A DNA stretch of 64,000 nt from Anaerolinea thermophila. Lineage in GTDB: Bacteria; Chloroflexota; Anaerolineae; Anaerolineales; Anaerolineaceae. The notes under the pieces are model-generated. The model made no database searches. It was not told the origin of the DNA and was given only the letters and a program-made list of their open reading frames with translations. Below are positions 27,280-37,253 of the stretch, one piece after another. Where the stretch lies: positions 248,001 to 312,000 of the forward strand of contig NZ_DYHZ01000003.1 of assembly GCF_020723905.1 (NCBI RefSeq), read 5' to 3'. The position numbers and the translations under genes were made by a program. Each line of letters starts with the position of its first letter. Positions within the stretch are counted from its first letter, which is position 1.

Positions 27280-28605
27280 TTATTTCTTTCTGCCAAACTT
27301 TTCGGAGAGGATGTCCATCAAATCGGGTTTGCCGATTTCCTGCAATTCATAGCGTACCCGCTGAATGGGTTTTTGCACTTTGATCACACGGGTCAGATCA
27401 ATCGGGGTTGCACTGATTACCAGATCGACATCAGAGCGGTTGATGGTTTCTTCCAAATCTTTCATCTGGGCTTCCCCGTACCCCATGGCCGGCAGAATTG
27501 GTCCAGTGGTGGGATACTTATGGTAGGTTTCCAGAATACTGCGAACTGCAAAGGGGCGCGGGTCAACAATTTCTGCAGCACCAAAGCGGCGAGCCGCCAC
27601 CCAGCCGGCGCCATAAGCCATTTCACCATGGGTCAGCGTGGGACCGTCCTCAACTACCAAAACTCGCTTTCCGCGGATGGCGTTCGCATTTTCAACGAAT
27701 AATGGAGAGGCCGCTTCAATGAAGATTGCGTTGGGATTGACCGCATACAAACTTTCGCGGACTTTAATGACATCTTCAGGGCGGGCGGTGTCCACCTTGT
27801 TCAGGACGAACACATCGGCAGCTCGGACATTGGTTTCGCCCGGGTGATAGGCTAATTCATGACCCGGACGATGGGGGTCAGCAACCACAATGTATAAATC
27901 CGGCACGTAGAAGGGGAAGTCGTTATTCCCGCCGTCCCACAGGATGATATCCACTTCCTGCTCTGCCTGGCGGAGAATTTTCTCATAGTCCACACCCGCA
28001 TAAACAATCACACCATTGTCAAGGTGGGGTTCGTACTCCTCGCGTTCTTCAATGGTGCATTCATGCTTATCCAGATCCGCATAGGTTTCAAAACGCTGGA
28101 CGGCTTGCTTCACCAGGTCACCATAAGGCATGGGGTGGCGAATGGCGGCAACCTTGTAGCCCAGTTCACGCAGAATCAGGGAGACGCGGCGTGTAGTCTG
28201 GCTTTTACCAGAGCCAGTGCGTACAGCGCAAACAGCCACAACAGGTTTGGAAGATTTCAACATGGTGGCTTTTGTACCCATCAGGCGGAAATCAGCCCCT
28301 GCGGCAAGCACGGTGGAGGCTTTGTGCATGACGTACTCGTGCGGCACATCGCTGTAAGCGAAAACCACCTGATCCACTTTCAATTCTTTGATCAGCCGAA
28401 CAAGATCGCTTTCAGGATAAATTGGAATGCCTTTGGGGTATTGTGGACCAGCCAGTTCGGCAGGATAAACTCTGCCTTCAATGTTGGGAATTTGGGTTGC
28501 TGTGAAAGCAACCACTTCATATTCCGGATTCCCGCGGAAGAAGACATTGAAATTATGAAAGTCTCTTCCTGCAGCGCCCATGATGATGGTTCGAATTGGT
28601 GCCAT
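27280..28605 (-). CDS. COG2403 P-loop GTPase, cyclic 2,3-diphosphoglycerate synthetase-like
   Basis: 441 aa. N-terminal Rossmann-like part (TIIMGAAGRDFHNFNV), then P-loop RTGSGKS at 130-136, and HRPGHE, NKVD and VVEDGPT motifs. This architecture matches COG2403 proteins, which are related to archaeal cyclic 2,3-diphosphoglycerate synthetase but of unproven role in bacteria. The gene is in the same minus-strand stretch as pgk and gap, whose metabolites are close to 2,3-bisphosphoglycerate, but a terminator separates it from argS. AAGGAG and AAAGGT precede the ATG. Family assignment is fairly sure, reaction is not. Confidence 0.75.
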   Translation of the reverse strand: MAPIRTIIMGAAGRDFHNFNVFFRGNPEYEVVAFTATQIPNIEGRVYPAELAGPQYPKGIPIYPESDLVRLIKELKVDQVVFAYSDVPHEYVMHKASTVLAAGADFRLMGTKATMLKSSKPVVAVCAVRTGSGKSQTTRRVSLILRELGYKVAAIRHPMPYGDLVKQAVQRFETYADLDKHECTIEEREEYEPHLDNGVIVYAGVDYEKILRQAEQEVDIILWDGGNNDFPFYVPDLYIVVADPHRPGHELAYHPGETNVRAADVFVLNKVDTARPEDVIKVRESLYAVNPNAIFIEAASPLFVENANAIRGKRVLVVEDGPTLTHGEMAYGAGWVAARRFGAAEIVDPRPFAVRSILETYHKYPTTGPILPAMGYGEAQMKDLEETINRSDVDLVISATPIDLTRVIKVQKPIQRVRYELQEIGKPDLMDILSEKFGRKK

Positions 28606-28640
28606 AGTGTGACCTTTCTCTCCTTATCAGGTGATATTTC

Positions 28641-28681
28641 GAAAAAACAAGCGTTTGTATTGGAGAACTACAAACGCTTGT
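28641..28681 (-). terminator. Rho-independent terminator of argS
   Basis: A perfect 13-bp stem ACAAGCGTTTGTA / TACAAACGCTTGT followed on the minus strand by TTTTTT, 7 nt after the argS stop. Confidence 0.9.
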
Positions 28682-28687
28682 GATTTC

Positions 28688-30451
28688 CTACATGACCTCT
28701 GGGGCATGGATTCCCAAAAGCCCTAAAGCATTCGCAATGGCCTGCCGGGTTGCGGCTACCAGTCGGAGCCGTCCATTACGGATGGGTTCCTCGGCAGTCA
28801 AAACTGGACATTCGTTGTAAAAATCGCTAAAGGTTTTTGCCAGTTCATATGCCGCATTGGCAATATGTAACGGCTTTAATTCACTCGCGGCTCGCTGGAC
28901 TTCTTTCGGGAAGCGAGAAATCAAATCAATTAATTGCAGTTCGGAAGGCATCATGGCGTAGTTGATTGCTGCTTCGGTTGGGATGCCGCCGCCTTTGCGC
29001 AAAATACTGGAGGCCCGTACGTGGGCATATTGAATGTAAGGCGCCGCCTGTCCGTTGAAGTCCAGGGCTGTTTGCCAATCAAAGGTAACGATTTTTGTGT
29101 TTTCTCTTGCCAGCATGGGGTACTTAATTGCCCCGATACCGACAGCCTGGGCAACCTGTTGTTTTTGTTCCGGGGTAAGTTCTGGATTCTTTTCTTCTAC
29201 CACCTGCAAGGCTCGAGAAGTGGCTTCACGGATGAGGTCTTCCAGTAAAACGACAGTTCCTTCACGGGATGCCATCACCACATTACCGGGTAAATTGACC
29301 AGTTCGTAAGGAATATGCTGGCAACGAGTAGCCCATTCATATCCTGCCAGTTCCAGGGTCTTGAAAACCTGCTGGAAATGGAGAGATTGACGGACGTCCA
29401 CCACATAATAAGAGCGGTGCAGGTTTGGATAATCGGAAAACTTGCGCTTGGCAAGCGCCAGATCTTCGGTGGCGTAAAGCGCAGTATTATCCGAGCGCAG
29501 GATGACCAGCACGCGGTACTTTTCTTCGTTCAGTCCCAGCAGTTCATCCAGTTTGACAATAACCGGTCCTTCAGGTCTCTCGTCTCTGGCAATGCCTTTC
29601 TGGATGAGTTCTTCAACAACTTCCTTACCGGGGTGTTCCACCATGCTGTTGAAGTAGTAAATATCAAAATGGATATCGAGGATTTTGTACATTTCCCGAA
29701 AACCCTGCAGAGACCATTCCCGGGTTTCTTCCCATAATTGCACAATCTCCGGATCGCGTTTATCCCAGCGGGCATACAGTGCACGGACTTCGCTTTCCAG
29801 TTCAGGGTTTTCTTCCAGCCGTCGGTTGGCTTCTGCGTACAGATCCCCCATCCAGCGCGTGGTTGCATCAGCAGGTGGTTTTTCTCCAGCATGGAATTTC
29901 ATGTAATTCCACAGCCACTTAATCACATGGAGCCCAATATCACCTGGATAATTGGCGCGGATGACATCGTAACCGGCAAATTCCAGAATGCGACTGATGG
30001 AATCTCCAAGGATGGCGCTTCTCAAATGTCCAACATGAAACGCTTTATGCGTATTGGGCTGGGAAAATTCCACCATCACCTGTTGATTCAGGCGGGTTCC
30101 TTTTCCAAACGCTGAGCCTTCTTTGAGGACCTGGTCAATCACCCGTTGAGCATATTCCCTGGATGAGAAGTAAAGGTTTAGATACCCCTTAATGGCTTCC
30201 ACCCGTTCAAACCCTGCCGGTGTGCCCAACGTTCGGGCTACTTCTTCAGCCAGTTCTTGCGCCCGAATGGGAACCTGCACGTTTTTCCCCTGACGGGCTT
30301 CTTGTGCGGCTACGGGGAAAAAAGGCGCTGCAATTCCCCAGGCGCCATTGAAGGGAATCCATCCCCAGGTCAGTTTTACATCCTGAATACCTTTATCCCT
30401 CAGGATTTGAAGAATTTTCTCTTCTACTTGTTGCTTTTCTGCTTCAAACAT
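28688..30451 (-). CDS. argS: Arginyl-tRNA synthetase
   Basis: 587 aa class Ia synthetase. N-terminal Add1 domain, HIGH motif as HVGHLR within NTHKAFHVGHLRSAILGD, GDIGLHVIKW, and C-terminal anticodon-binding DALR domain (AYELAKTFSDFYNECPVL). As in most ArgRS the KMSK loop is poorly conserved. Start at 30451 (MFEAEKQ) has GGAAAG 8 nt upstream. Longer in-frame starts up to 30589 would run back through the terminator that follows rpsT. Confidence 0.97.
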   Translation of the reverse strand: MFEAEKQQVEEKILQILRDKGIQDVKLTWGWIPFNGAWGIAAPFFPVAAQEARQGKNVQVPIRAQELAEEVARTLGTPAGFERVEAIKGYLNLYFSSREYAQRVIDQVLKEGSAFGKGTRLNQQVMVEFSQPNTHKAFHVGHLRSAILGDSISRILEFAGYDVIRANYPGDIGLHVIKWLWNYMKFHAGEKPPADATTRWMGDLYAEANRRLEENPELESEVRALYARWDKRDPEIVQLWEETREWSLQGFREMYKILDIHFDIYYFNSMVEHPGKEVVEELIQKGIARDERPEGPVIVKLDELLGLNEEKYRVLVILRSDNTALYATEDLALAKRKFSDYPNLHRSYYVVDVRQSLHFQQVFKTLELAGYEWATRCQHIPYELVNLPGNVVMASREGTVVLLEDLIREATSRALQVVEEKNPELTPEQKQQVAQAVGIGAIKYPMLARENTKIVTFDWQTALDFNGQAAPYIQYAHVRASSILRKGGGIPTEAAINYAMMPSELQLIDLISRFPKEVQRAASELKPLHIANAAYELAKTFSDFYNECPVLTAEEPIRNGRLRLVAATRQAIANALGLLGIHAPEVM

Positions 30452-30487
30452 GATGAATTCTTTCCGCGTGATGGTGTAAACACCCAT

Positions 30488-30519
30488 AAGAAGAAAAAGC
30501 GGGAGGATCATCTCCCGCT
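30488..30519 (-). terminator. Rho-independent terminator between rpsT and argS
   Basis: Minus strand AGCGGGAG, 6-nt loop, CTCCCGCT, then TTTTCTTCTT. It sits 36 nt before the argS ATG, so it could also attenuate argS by readthrough from rpsT. Confidence 0.8.
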
Positions 30520-30592
30520 GCCGACCTCTCTGATGAGGGCGCTGTGATGTATGACAAAGCTCACCCGGTGGAAACCGGGGATCGAACAAGGG

Positions 30593-30859
30593 TTACTTTG
30601 CCAGTGCTGCAAGACGCTTCATCAGGCGGCTCTTGCGGCGGGCGGCATTATTCTTATGGATGACACCCTTTGAGGCTGCACGGTCAAGCGATGAAATCGC
30701 CAGTAATACAGCCTGTTTGGCTTCTTCCACCGACTGGGTGGCAATGGCTTCCCGGGCTTTCGCAATGGCCGTGCGCGCCTTTCCACGAACGATGCGGTTG
30801 CGAATGCGTCGTTTCTCGTTTTGTTTATTGCGCTTGATTTGAGACTTAATGTTCGCCAA
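30593..30859 (-). CDS. rpsT: 30S ribosomal protein S20
   Basis: 88 aa, very basic. N-terminus LANIKSQIKRNKQNEKRR and C-terminal HKNNAARRKSRLMKRL are typical S20. The start is TTG at 30859: GGAGG lies 9 nt upstream and the family starts exactly at this residue. The in-frame ATG at 30886 would put the SD inside the gene. A poor start codon is common for rpsT. Confidence 0.95.
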   Translation of the reverse strand: MANIKSQIKRNKQNEKRRIRNRIVRGKARTAIAKAREAIATQSVEEAKQAVLLAISSLDRAASKGVIHKNNAARRKSRLMKRLAALAK

Positions 30860-30934
30860 CTTTCCAATCCTCCAGATAATTTCCACAATCGCGACGATGG
30901 ATTTTAATCCAGACCTTGCCTTTTGTCCAGAGAA

Positions 30935-30975
30935 AATTTGAAAAAACTGCGGGGGAATTTAACGCCCCCGCAGTT
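30935..30975 (-). terminator. Rho-independent terminator of pgk
   Basis: Perfect 11-bp stem AACTGCGGGGG / CCCCCGCAGTT with T-rich run TTTTTTCAAATTTTC on the minus strand, 20 nt after the pgk stop. Confidence 0.9.
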
Positions 30976-30995
30976 GACTTTTCCTGACAAAGGGG

Positions 30996-32171
30996 TTACT
31001 TATCCAGTAAGGCTGCTACGCCAGGTAAGACCAGCCCTTCAAGCATTTCCAGAGAGGCACCGCCACCCGTTGAAATGTGGGTAATTTTGTCTGCCAGGCC
31101 GGATTTCTGAACAGCGGAAGCAGAATCCCCGCCGCCCACAATGGAAATGGCATTGCTTTTTGCCAGCGCTTCGGCGATTCCGAAAGTCCCCTTGGCAAAT
31201 GTGGAGACTTCAAAGACGCCCATAGGACCATTCCATACCACTGTAGCGGCATTTGCAATGACCTTTCCATAGGATTCGACCGTTTCCGGTCCGATGTCCA
31301 GAATCATCCAGTCATCGGGGATAGGCCCAACCGGCACAACTTTGGTCTCTGCGCCTTCTTCCATGGATTGAGCAATGACCACATCAACCGGCAGGCGAAG
31401 TTTTGTACCACCCTGGGCAATTAATTCACGTGCCAGATCAAGTACTTCATCCTCAACCAGCGATTTACCCAGTGGGTATCCCTGGGCTTTAAAGAATGTA
31501 TTTGCCATACCGCCGCCAATCAGGATGGTATCGGCTTTGGTGAGCAGGTTCTTAATCACACCGATTTTATCGCTCACTTTGGCGCCGCCTAAAATGGCAA
31601 CAAATGGACGCTTGGGATTTTCAATAGCCTGGGAGAGGTATTGGATTTCCTTTTCCATCAGGAAACCTGCCACTGCAGGCAGGAAGCGTGCCACACCCTC
31701 AGTGGAAGAATGGGCGCGGTGAGCACTCCCAAATGCATCATTGACGTATATATCCGCAAGGGCAGCCATTTTCTTCGCCAGTTCAAGGTCATTCTTCTCT
31801 TCTTCTGGATGGAAGCGGGTGTTTTCCAGCACCAACACGTCACCGGGTTTAAGAGTGGCGGCGGCTTTTTCGGCAGGCTCTCCTACGCAATCTTCAGCAA
31901 AAGCAACCGGTTTGCCCATTAATTTAGACAGGTATTCAGCAACCGGTTGCATTGAATACTTGGGGTCTGGTCCGCCTTTGGGCCTACCAAGATGCGAGAA
32001 GAGAATTACAGCGGCGCCTTGTTCCAGCAGATATTCGATGGTGGGTAATGCCGCGCGGATACGGGTATCATCCTGAACCACGCCGTCCTTGATAGGTACA
32101 TTGAAATCTACCCGAACCAGGACTTTCTTTCCTTTGACATCAATATCCCGAACAGATTTTTTGTTGAACAT
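30996..32171 (-). CDS. pgk: Phosphoglycerate kinase
   Basis: 391 aa glycolytic/gluconeogenic kinase. [50 protein letters not shown] and C-terminal GGGDSASA and [13 protein letters not shown] are all intact. The ATG at 32171 has GAGG 6 nt upstream; the in-frame GTG at 32183 overlaps that SD. It is downstream of gap, with a hairpin in the 73-nt gap between them. Confidence 0.98.
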   Translation of the reverse strand: MFNKKSVRDIDVKGKKVLVRVDFNVPIKDGVVQDDTRIRAALPTIEYLLEQGAAVILFSHLGRPKGGPDPKYSMQPVAEYLSKLMGKPVAFAEDCVGEPAEKAAATLKPGDVLVLENTRFHPEEEKNDLELAKKMAALADIYVNDAFGSAHRAHSSTEGVARFLPAVAGFLMEKEIQYLSQAIENPKRPFVAILGGAKVSDKIGVIKNLLTKADTILIGGGMANTFFKAQGYPLGKSLVEDEVLDLARELIAQGGTKLRLPVDVVIAQSMEEGAETKVVPVGPIPDDWMILDIGPETVESYGKVIANAATVVWNGPMGVFEVSTFAKGTFGIAEALAKSNAISIVGGGDSASAVQKSGLADKITHISTGGGASLEMLEGLVLPGVAALLDK

Positions 32172-32198
32172 ATTCAACCTCACTGGTCAATACAGGAA

Positions 32199-32230
32199 TT
32201 GTCCGCCCTCTTGAAATAGAGGGCGGACAA
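32199..32230 (-). terminator. Intercistronic hairpin between gap and pgk
   Basis: Perfect 12-bp stem TTGTCCGCCCTC / GAGGGCGGACAA with an 8-nt loop and no U tract. It is more likely an mRNA processing or stability element that sets the gap/pgk ratio than a full terminator. Confidence 0.55.
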
Positions 32231-32244
32231 GTTTTGGGTAAAAA

Positions 32245-33351
<1,107 letters not shown>

Positions 33352-33409
33352 TTATCTGAATGATCAATCCCCTTATGTCCAGACAAACCCCTCTAATTAT
33401 ATACGATTT

Positions 33410-34768
33410 TCAAGATTCGACATTGTTCAAGTTTTCACGAATATTTAAGGGACCTGTTCGTTCTTCAAAGATTTCCATAATCGTCATGGCAAGTTTGTGA
33501 GGATCGTGTCGAGTTGGATTTTGTGCATCCACCAGATCAGCACAGTACACGGGATAGATTTGCCTGAATTCATCCCCTGCCAGTACCCATTGAACACCAT
33601 CGGGAAGAACTTGCCTGGTGTTATGGTTGCAAAGAATGACATCAAAAATTCCCTCGCCAATGTATTGTTCAATAGTTTTTACATGATCTTCGCAGGTAAA
33701 GGAATCGGTTTCACCGCGCTGGGTAGCCACGTTGCAGATGAAAAATTTCAGCCCACGACTGACACGGATGGCTTCAGCAATATCAGATACCAGCAAATTG
33801 GGAAGGATGCTGGTAAACAAACTCCCGGGACCAATCAGAATCAGGTCGGCATTGAGAATGGCTTGAATGGCAGGGGGATAGGCTTTCGGATTATCAGGTT
33901 CAAGCCATACCCGCCGGATTTTGCCATTGACCTCTGGAATCCGACTTTCTCCCAGAATGTGAACTTCTCTGCCGCGGTCCGGAAGTTGAATATCCGCAGC
34001 CAGACGGACGTCATGCAGGGTTGAAGGATAAACCCTGCCACGGACTGCCAGGACTTTTCCTGATTCGGCTATGGCTTGTTCAAAACTTCCGGTGATTTCC
34101 GTCATCGCGGTGATGAACAGATTCCCCATGGAATGCCCGGTAAGCCCGTTGCTTCCAGAGAATCGGTACTGAAACAAATGCGTCATCAGGGTTTCGTCGT
34201 TTGCCAGTGCCGCCAGACAGTTGCGAATATCCCCCGGAGGAAGTACTCCCAGAGTGCGTCTTAACTCTCCGGACGATCCCCCATCATCGGCAACGGTCAC
34301 AATGGCGGTGATGTTGTGGGTGAACGTTTTAATGCCTCTTAACAGGCTGTACAGGCCAGTTCCACCGCCAATGGCAACAATTCGGGGACCGCGCTCTCGT
34401 TTGCGGAATTCAGAGAGGGAATCCAGTACCCGTTTTCCCGGTTGTAAGAAAGGGGAAAGCAGGGTTTTGTTGAATCCCCACAATCCGAAAAGCAACAATC
34501 CCAGTCCAATACCCCCGAAGATAAGCACGCGAAGCGGACGGGTCAGGAATCGAAGCGCCAGAAAAGACACAGCCGGTAGCCACCAGGTGTCAGGGGCGTT
34601 GCGGTAGAAATCGAGTAAAAGCATGGCAATCCCCACACCAATGAAGGTGTTGCCTAACATGATCAACAAAAGCCAGCGTTTCAGCCCTACGCCGGGGGAA
34701 AGCCAGCGGAGTTCCCGTTGAACCGTTTTAAGAACAGTTCGATAGAAAGATTTGCGCGAGTTTGGCAT
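33410..34768 (-). CDS. yvcK: YvcK/CofD-like gluconeogenesis factor with N-terminal membrane anchor
   Basis: 452 aa. Residues about 30-115 contain two or three hydrophobic segments, an N-terminal extension beyond the cytosolic Bacillus YvcK. The core has RIVAIGGGTGLYSLLRG, TVADDGGSSGELR, PPGDIRNCLAAL, GHSMGNL and DLILIGPGSLFTSILPNLL, all YvcK-type. The family binds UDP-sugars and is linked to carbon use and wall synthesis. It is upstream of gap, but gap has its own leader. A TTGACT-N17-TATATT promoter ends 9 nt before the ATG. Confidence 0.9.
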   Translation of the reverse strand: MPNSRKSFYRTVLKTVQRELRWLSPGVGLKRWLLLIMLGNTFIGVGIAMLLLDFYRNAPDTWWLPAVSFLALRFLTRPLRVLIFGGIGLGLLLFGLWGFNKTLLSPFLQPGKRVLDSLSEFRKRERGPRIVAIGGGTGLYSLLRGIKTFTHNITAIVTVADDGGSSGELRRTLGVLPPGDIRNCLAALANDETLMTHLFQYRFSGSNGLTGHSMGNLFITAMTEITGSFEQAIAESGKVLAVRGRVYPSTLHDVRLAADIQLPDRGREVHILGESRIPEVNGKIRRVWLEPDNPKAYPPAIQAILNADLILIGPGSLFTSILPNLLVSDIAEAIRVSRGLKFFICNVATQRGETDSFTCEDHVKTIEQYIGEGIFDVILCNHNTRQVLPDGVQWVLAGDEFRQIYPVYCADLVDAQNPTRHDPHKLAMTIMEIFEERTGPLNIRENLNNVES

Positions 34769-34777
34769 ACGCGGTAG

Positions 34778-34806
34778 AATATAGCAGTGATTTGAGTTTG
34801 AGTCAA
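34778..34806 (-). promoter_or_regulatory. Consensus sigma70 promoter of the YvcK-like gene
   Basis: Minus strand TTGACT (34806-34801), 17-nt spacer, TATATT (34783-34778). Only 9 nt separate it from the ATG, so the 5' UTR is at most about 3 nt. Confidence 0.7.
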
Positions 34807-34842
34807 CAATGTGAACCTGAAGGATGAGGCAGGATAATCATT

Positions 34843-35775
34843 ATGGACTATTACATCGCGGTAGATATTGGGGGAACCCAGTTGCGGGCTGCGTTGTATC
34901 CCGAAGGAGAGCAAAAAGCCGTTTCTCAGAAGCGCATCCCCACACAAGCCAGAGATCAATCTGCGGTTGATCGTCTTCTGGAACTTATCAAGACCGTTCT
35001 ACCTGCACATGGGAAAGTCAAAGCGATTGGTATGGCGGCACCGGGTCCCCTCAACCCTAAAACAGGTATTTTATACGCCGCTCCAAATATTCCCGGATGG
35101 GTCAATCTTCCATTGGCGCAGATTGTTCAGGATCGCTTCAAGATTCCAACATTGTTGGGAAACGATGCTAACCTTGCAGCCATGGGAGAATGGAAGTTTG
35201 GCGCAGGTCGTGGATACCAGCATTTGCTGTATATGACGGTCAGTACAGGAATTGGTGGCGGAGTGATCGAGGACGGAAAACTGTTGCTGGGATATAAAGG
35301 ACTGGCCGCAGAAATTGGGCATATCACTGTAGATCCCAGTGGGCCCCTGTGCGGTTGTGGACAACGGGGGCATCTGGAGGCGCTGGCATCCGGGACAGCA
35401 ATTGCCCGTTATGTTACTGAACAACTGGCTCGTGGGGTGCCTTCTTCTATGGCGGAATTGTCCACTGTATCTGCGCGGGATGTCAGTCTGGCAGCAGAAC
35501 AGGGTGATCCACTGGCTCGTGAAGCCCTTGCCCGGGCAGGAGGATATCTTGGGCGGGCAATTGCGGATTTCTTGCACTTATTCAATCCACAGATTGTAAT
35601 TATCGGTGGAGGAGTTTCACGGAGTGGTAAGTACCTGCTCGACCCTCTGAGGGAGGCTATTGCCGCCTACGTCATTTCGCCAGAGTATCTCCATGGCCTG
35701 GTGGTCACGACCGCTTCTCTTGGAGATGATGCAGGGCTTTTAGGTGCTCTGGCACTTGCTCAAACTGTAGAATAA
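34843..35775 (+). CDS. ROK-family sugar kinase (probable glucokinase)
   Basis: 310 aa. N-terminal phosphate loop VDIGGTQLRAALY, catalytic Asp in LLGNDANLAAMGE, STGIGGG, EIGHITVD, and the ROK zinc motif as CGCGQRGHLE, in which the usual third Cys is His. C-terminal IIGGGVSRSG and DDAGLLGAL. AGGA lies 8 nt before ATG. Divergent from the YvcK-like gene and followed by a terminator, so monocistronic. Glucose is the most likely substrate, not proven. Confidence 0.88.
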   Translation: MDYYIAVDIGGTQLRAALYPEGEQKAVSQKRIPTQARDQSAVDRLLELIKTVLPAHGKVKAIGMAAPGPLNPKTGILYAAPNIPGWVNLPLAQIVQDRFKIPTLLGNDANLAAMGEWKFGAGRGYQHLLYMTVSTGIGGGVIEDGKLLLGYKGLAAEIGHITVDPSGPLCGCGQRGHLEALASGTAIARYVTEQLARGVPSSMAELSTVSARDVSLAAEQGDPLAREALARAGGYLGRAIADFLHLFNPQIVIIGGGVSRSGKYLLDPLREAIAAYVISPEYLHGLVVTTASLGDDAGLLGALALAQTVE

Positions 35776-35789
35776 GATAAGAACGAAGG

Positions 35790-35820
35790 AAACGGAGGGA
35801 TCCCGCCCTCCGTTTTTATT
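35790..35820 (+). terminator. Rho-independent terminator of the ROK kinase gene
   Basis: AAACGGAGGG, 6-nt loop, CCCTCCGTTT, then TTATT. Confidence 0.88.
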
Positions 35821-35850
35821 ATTTTATTAACTACCCGAGCCCCTTGTTCA

Positions 35851-35880
35851 TTGGCAAAATTTGGGTGGATTTGCTACACT
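35851..35880 (+). promoter_or_regulatory. Promoter of the aminotransferase/histidine kinase operon
   Basis: TTGGCA (35851-35856), 18-nt spacer, TACACT (35875-35880), about 44 nt of leader before the ATG with GGAGG. Confidence 0.6.
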
Positions 35881-35930
35881 AGTGGAGGAAATCCCAATTC
35901 ATCTCAGAAACGTTCAGGAGGCAATCTGGT

Positions 35931-37253
35931 ATGGTGACAAGGCTTAAACTTCCCGGTGTGGTGGCTCGATCCATGATAGAACGCGATCATCGTGTCATTT
36001 CCCCTTCATATCCTCGAGGATATCCTTTTGTGATGGACCATGGAAAAGGTTGTGAGGTATGGGATGTAGACGGAAATCGTTTTCTGGATTTTGCAGCGGG
36101 GATTGCGGTAAATTCAACCGGACACAGCCATCCCAGGGTAGTGAAAGCGATTCAAGAACAAGCCGAAAAGTTTTTACACATCTCATCCGATTTCTATCAT
36201 GAGAACTGGATCAGGCTGGGTGAGGCGTTAAATGAGATTGCTCCATTCAATGAACCTGCGGTTTCCTTTATGACCAATTCAGGCACAGAAAGCGTGGAAG
36301 CAGCCATCAAACTGGCACGATATGTCACAGGAAGGACGCAATTTATCGGTTTTCTGGGAGGTTTTCATGGACGTACTATGGGAGCCGTAACGTTCACTGC
36401 CAGCAAGAATCATTATCATCGGGGCTTTTTCCCGTTGATGAATGGGGTTACCCATGTGCCATATCCTGATCCATACCACCCGGTGTTACAAAGCCTTCCG
36501 GGGGAAAGGTATGGAGAAACTGTTGTCCGTTATATCGAAGAACAGGTACTGGCAAAAGTGATACCCCCTGAGGATGTTGCGGCTATCCTCGTTGAACCGA
36601 TTCAGGGAGAGGGTGGTTATATTGTCCCGGCAGATGGTTTCTTCCCGGCTTTGCGCCAATTATGCGATCGATATGGAATTCTTCTGATCGTTGATGAAGT
36701 ACAGTCTGGCATGGGACGTACGGGAAAGTGGTGGGCAATTGAGCATTTTGGGGTGGAACCTGATATTGTCTGTGCGGCAAAAGGGATTGCCTCTGGCTTG
36801 CCGCTGGGCGCCATGATTGCCCGGAAGCGCTTGATGAAGTGGCAAAAAGGCGCGCACGGTAATACCTTTGGGGGAAATCCACTCTCATGTGCGGCGGCAT
36901 TGGCAACGATTGAATTAATTGGGAATGAATACATGCAAAATGCTGCTGAAGTAGGCGCATATACTCTGGAAAAATTGCGGGAAATGGCACTTCGTCATCC
37001 AGTAATCGGGGATGTACGGGGGATCGGTTTAATGATCGGGATAGAATTTGTTAAGGATCGGGAAACCCGAAAGCCTGATGAACAGTTTAGAGACCGGGTA
37101 GTGGATCTGGCTTTTGAGCATGGATTGCTCTTACTGGGTTGTGGAAAGAGTGTGATTCGCATTTCTCCGCCGCTTTGTATTACCCGTCAGGAAATCGATG
37201 AAGGATTAGGGATCATCGAAAGGGCTATTCAACTGGCAGAGGAAGCATGTTAG
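35931..37253 (+). CDS. Class III PLP aminotransferase (GabT/ornithine-type)
   Basis: 440 aa. N-terminal DVDGNRFLDFAAGIAVNSTGH, NSGTESVEAAIKLAR, GGFHGRTMGAVTFTA, LVEPIQGEGGY, VDEVQSGMGRTG, and the PLP lysine in CAAKGIASGLPLGA, with GNTFGGNPL after it. This is the 4-aminobutyrate/acetylornithine aminotransferase family; no arginine or GABA genes are near, so the amino donor is undecided. GGAGG is 9 nt before ATG. Its last 7 nt overlap the histidine kinase start, an unusual pairing. Confidence 0.9.
   Translation: MVTRLKLPGVVARSMIERDHRVISPSYPRGYPFVMDHGKGCEVWDVDGNRFLDFAAGIAVNSTGHSHPRVVKAIQEQAEKFLHISSDFYHENWIRLGEALNEIAPFNEPAVSFMTNSGTESVEAAIKLARYVTGRTQFIGFLGGFHGRTMGAVTFTASKNHYHRGFFPLMNGVTHVPYPDPYHPVLQSLPGERYGETVVRYIEEQVLAKVIPPEDVAAILVEPIQGEGGYIVPADGFFPALRQLCDRYGILLIVDEVQSGMGRTGKWWAIEHFGVEPDIVCAAKGIASGLPLGAMIARKRLMKWQKGAHGNTFGGNPLSCAAALATIELIGNEYMQNAAEVGAYTLEKLREMALRHPVIGDVRGIGLMIGIEFVKDRETRKPDEQFRDRVVDLAFEHGLLLLGCGKSVIRISPPLCITRQEIDEGLGIIERAIQLAEEAC

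Noticed and set aside
30545-30590. tRNA-like 3' end (GTTCGATCCCCGG on the minus strand)
   Set aside because: Only a T-loop-like word is present; no acceptor, D or anticodon arms can be drawn in the surrounding sequence.
30452-30592. T-box leader for argS
   Set aside because: The conserved T-box sequence and specifier stem are absent; the structure is an ordinary terminator following rpsT.
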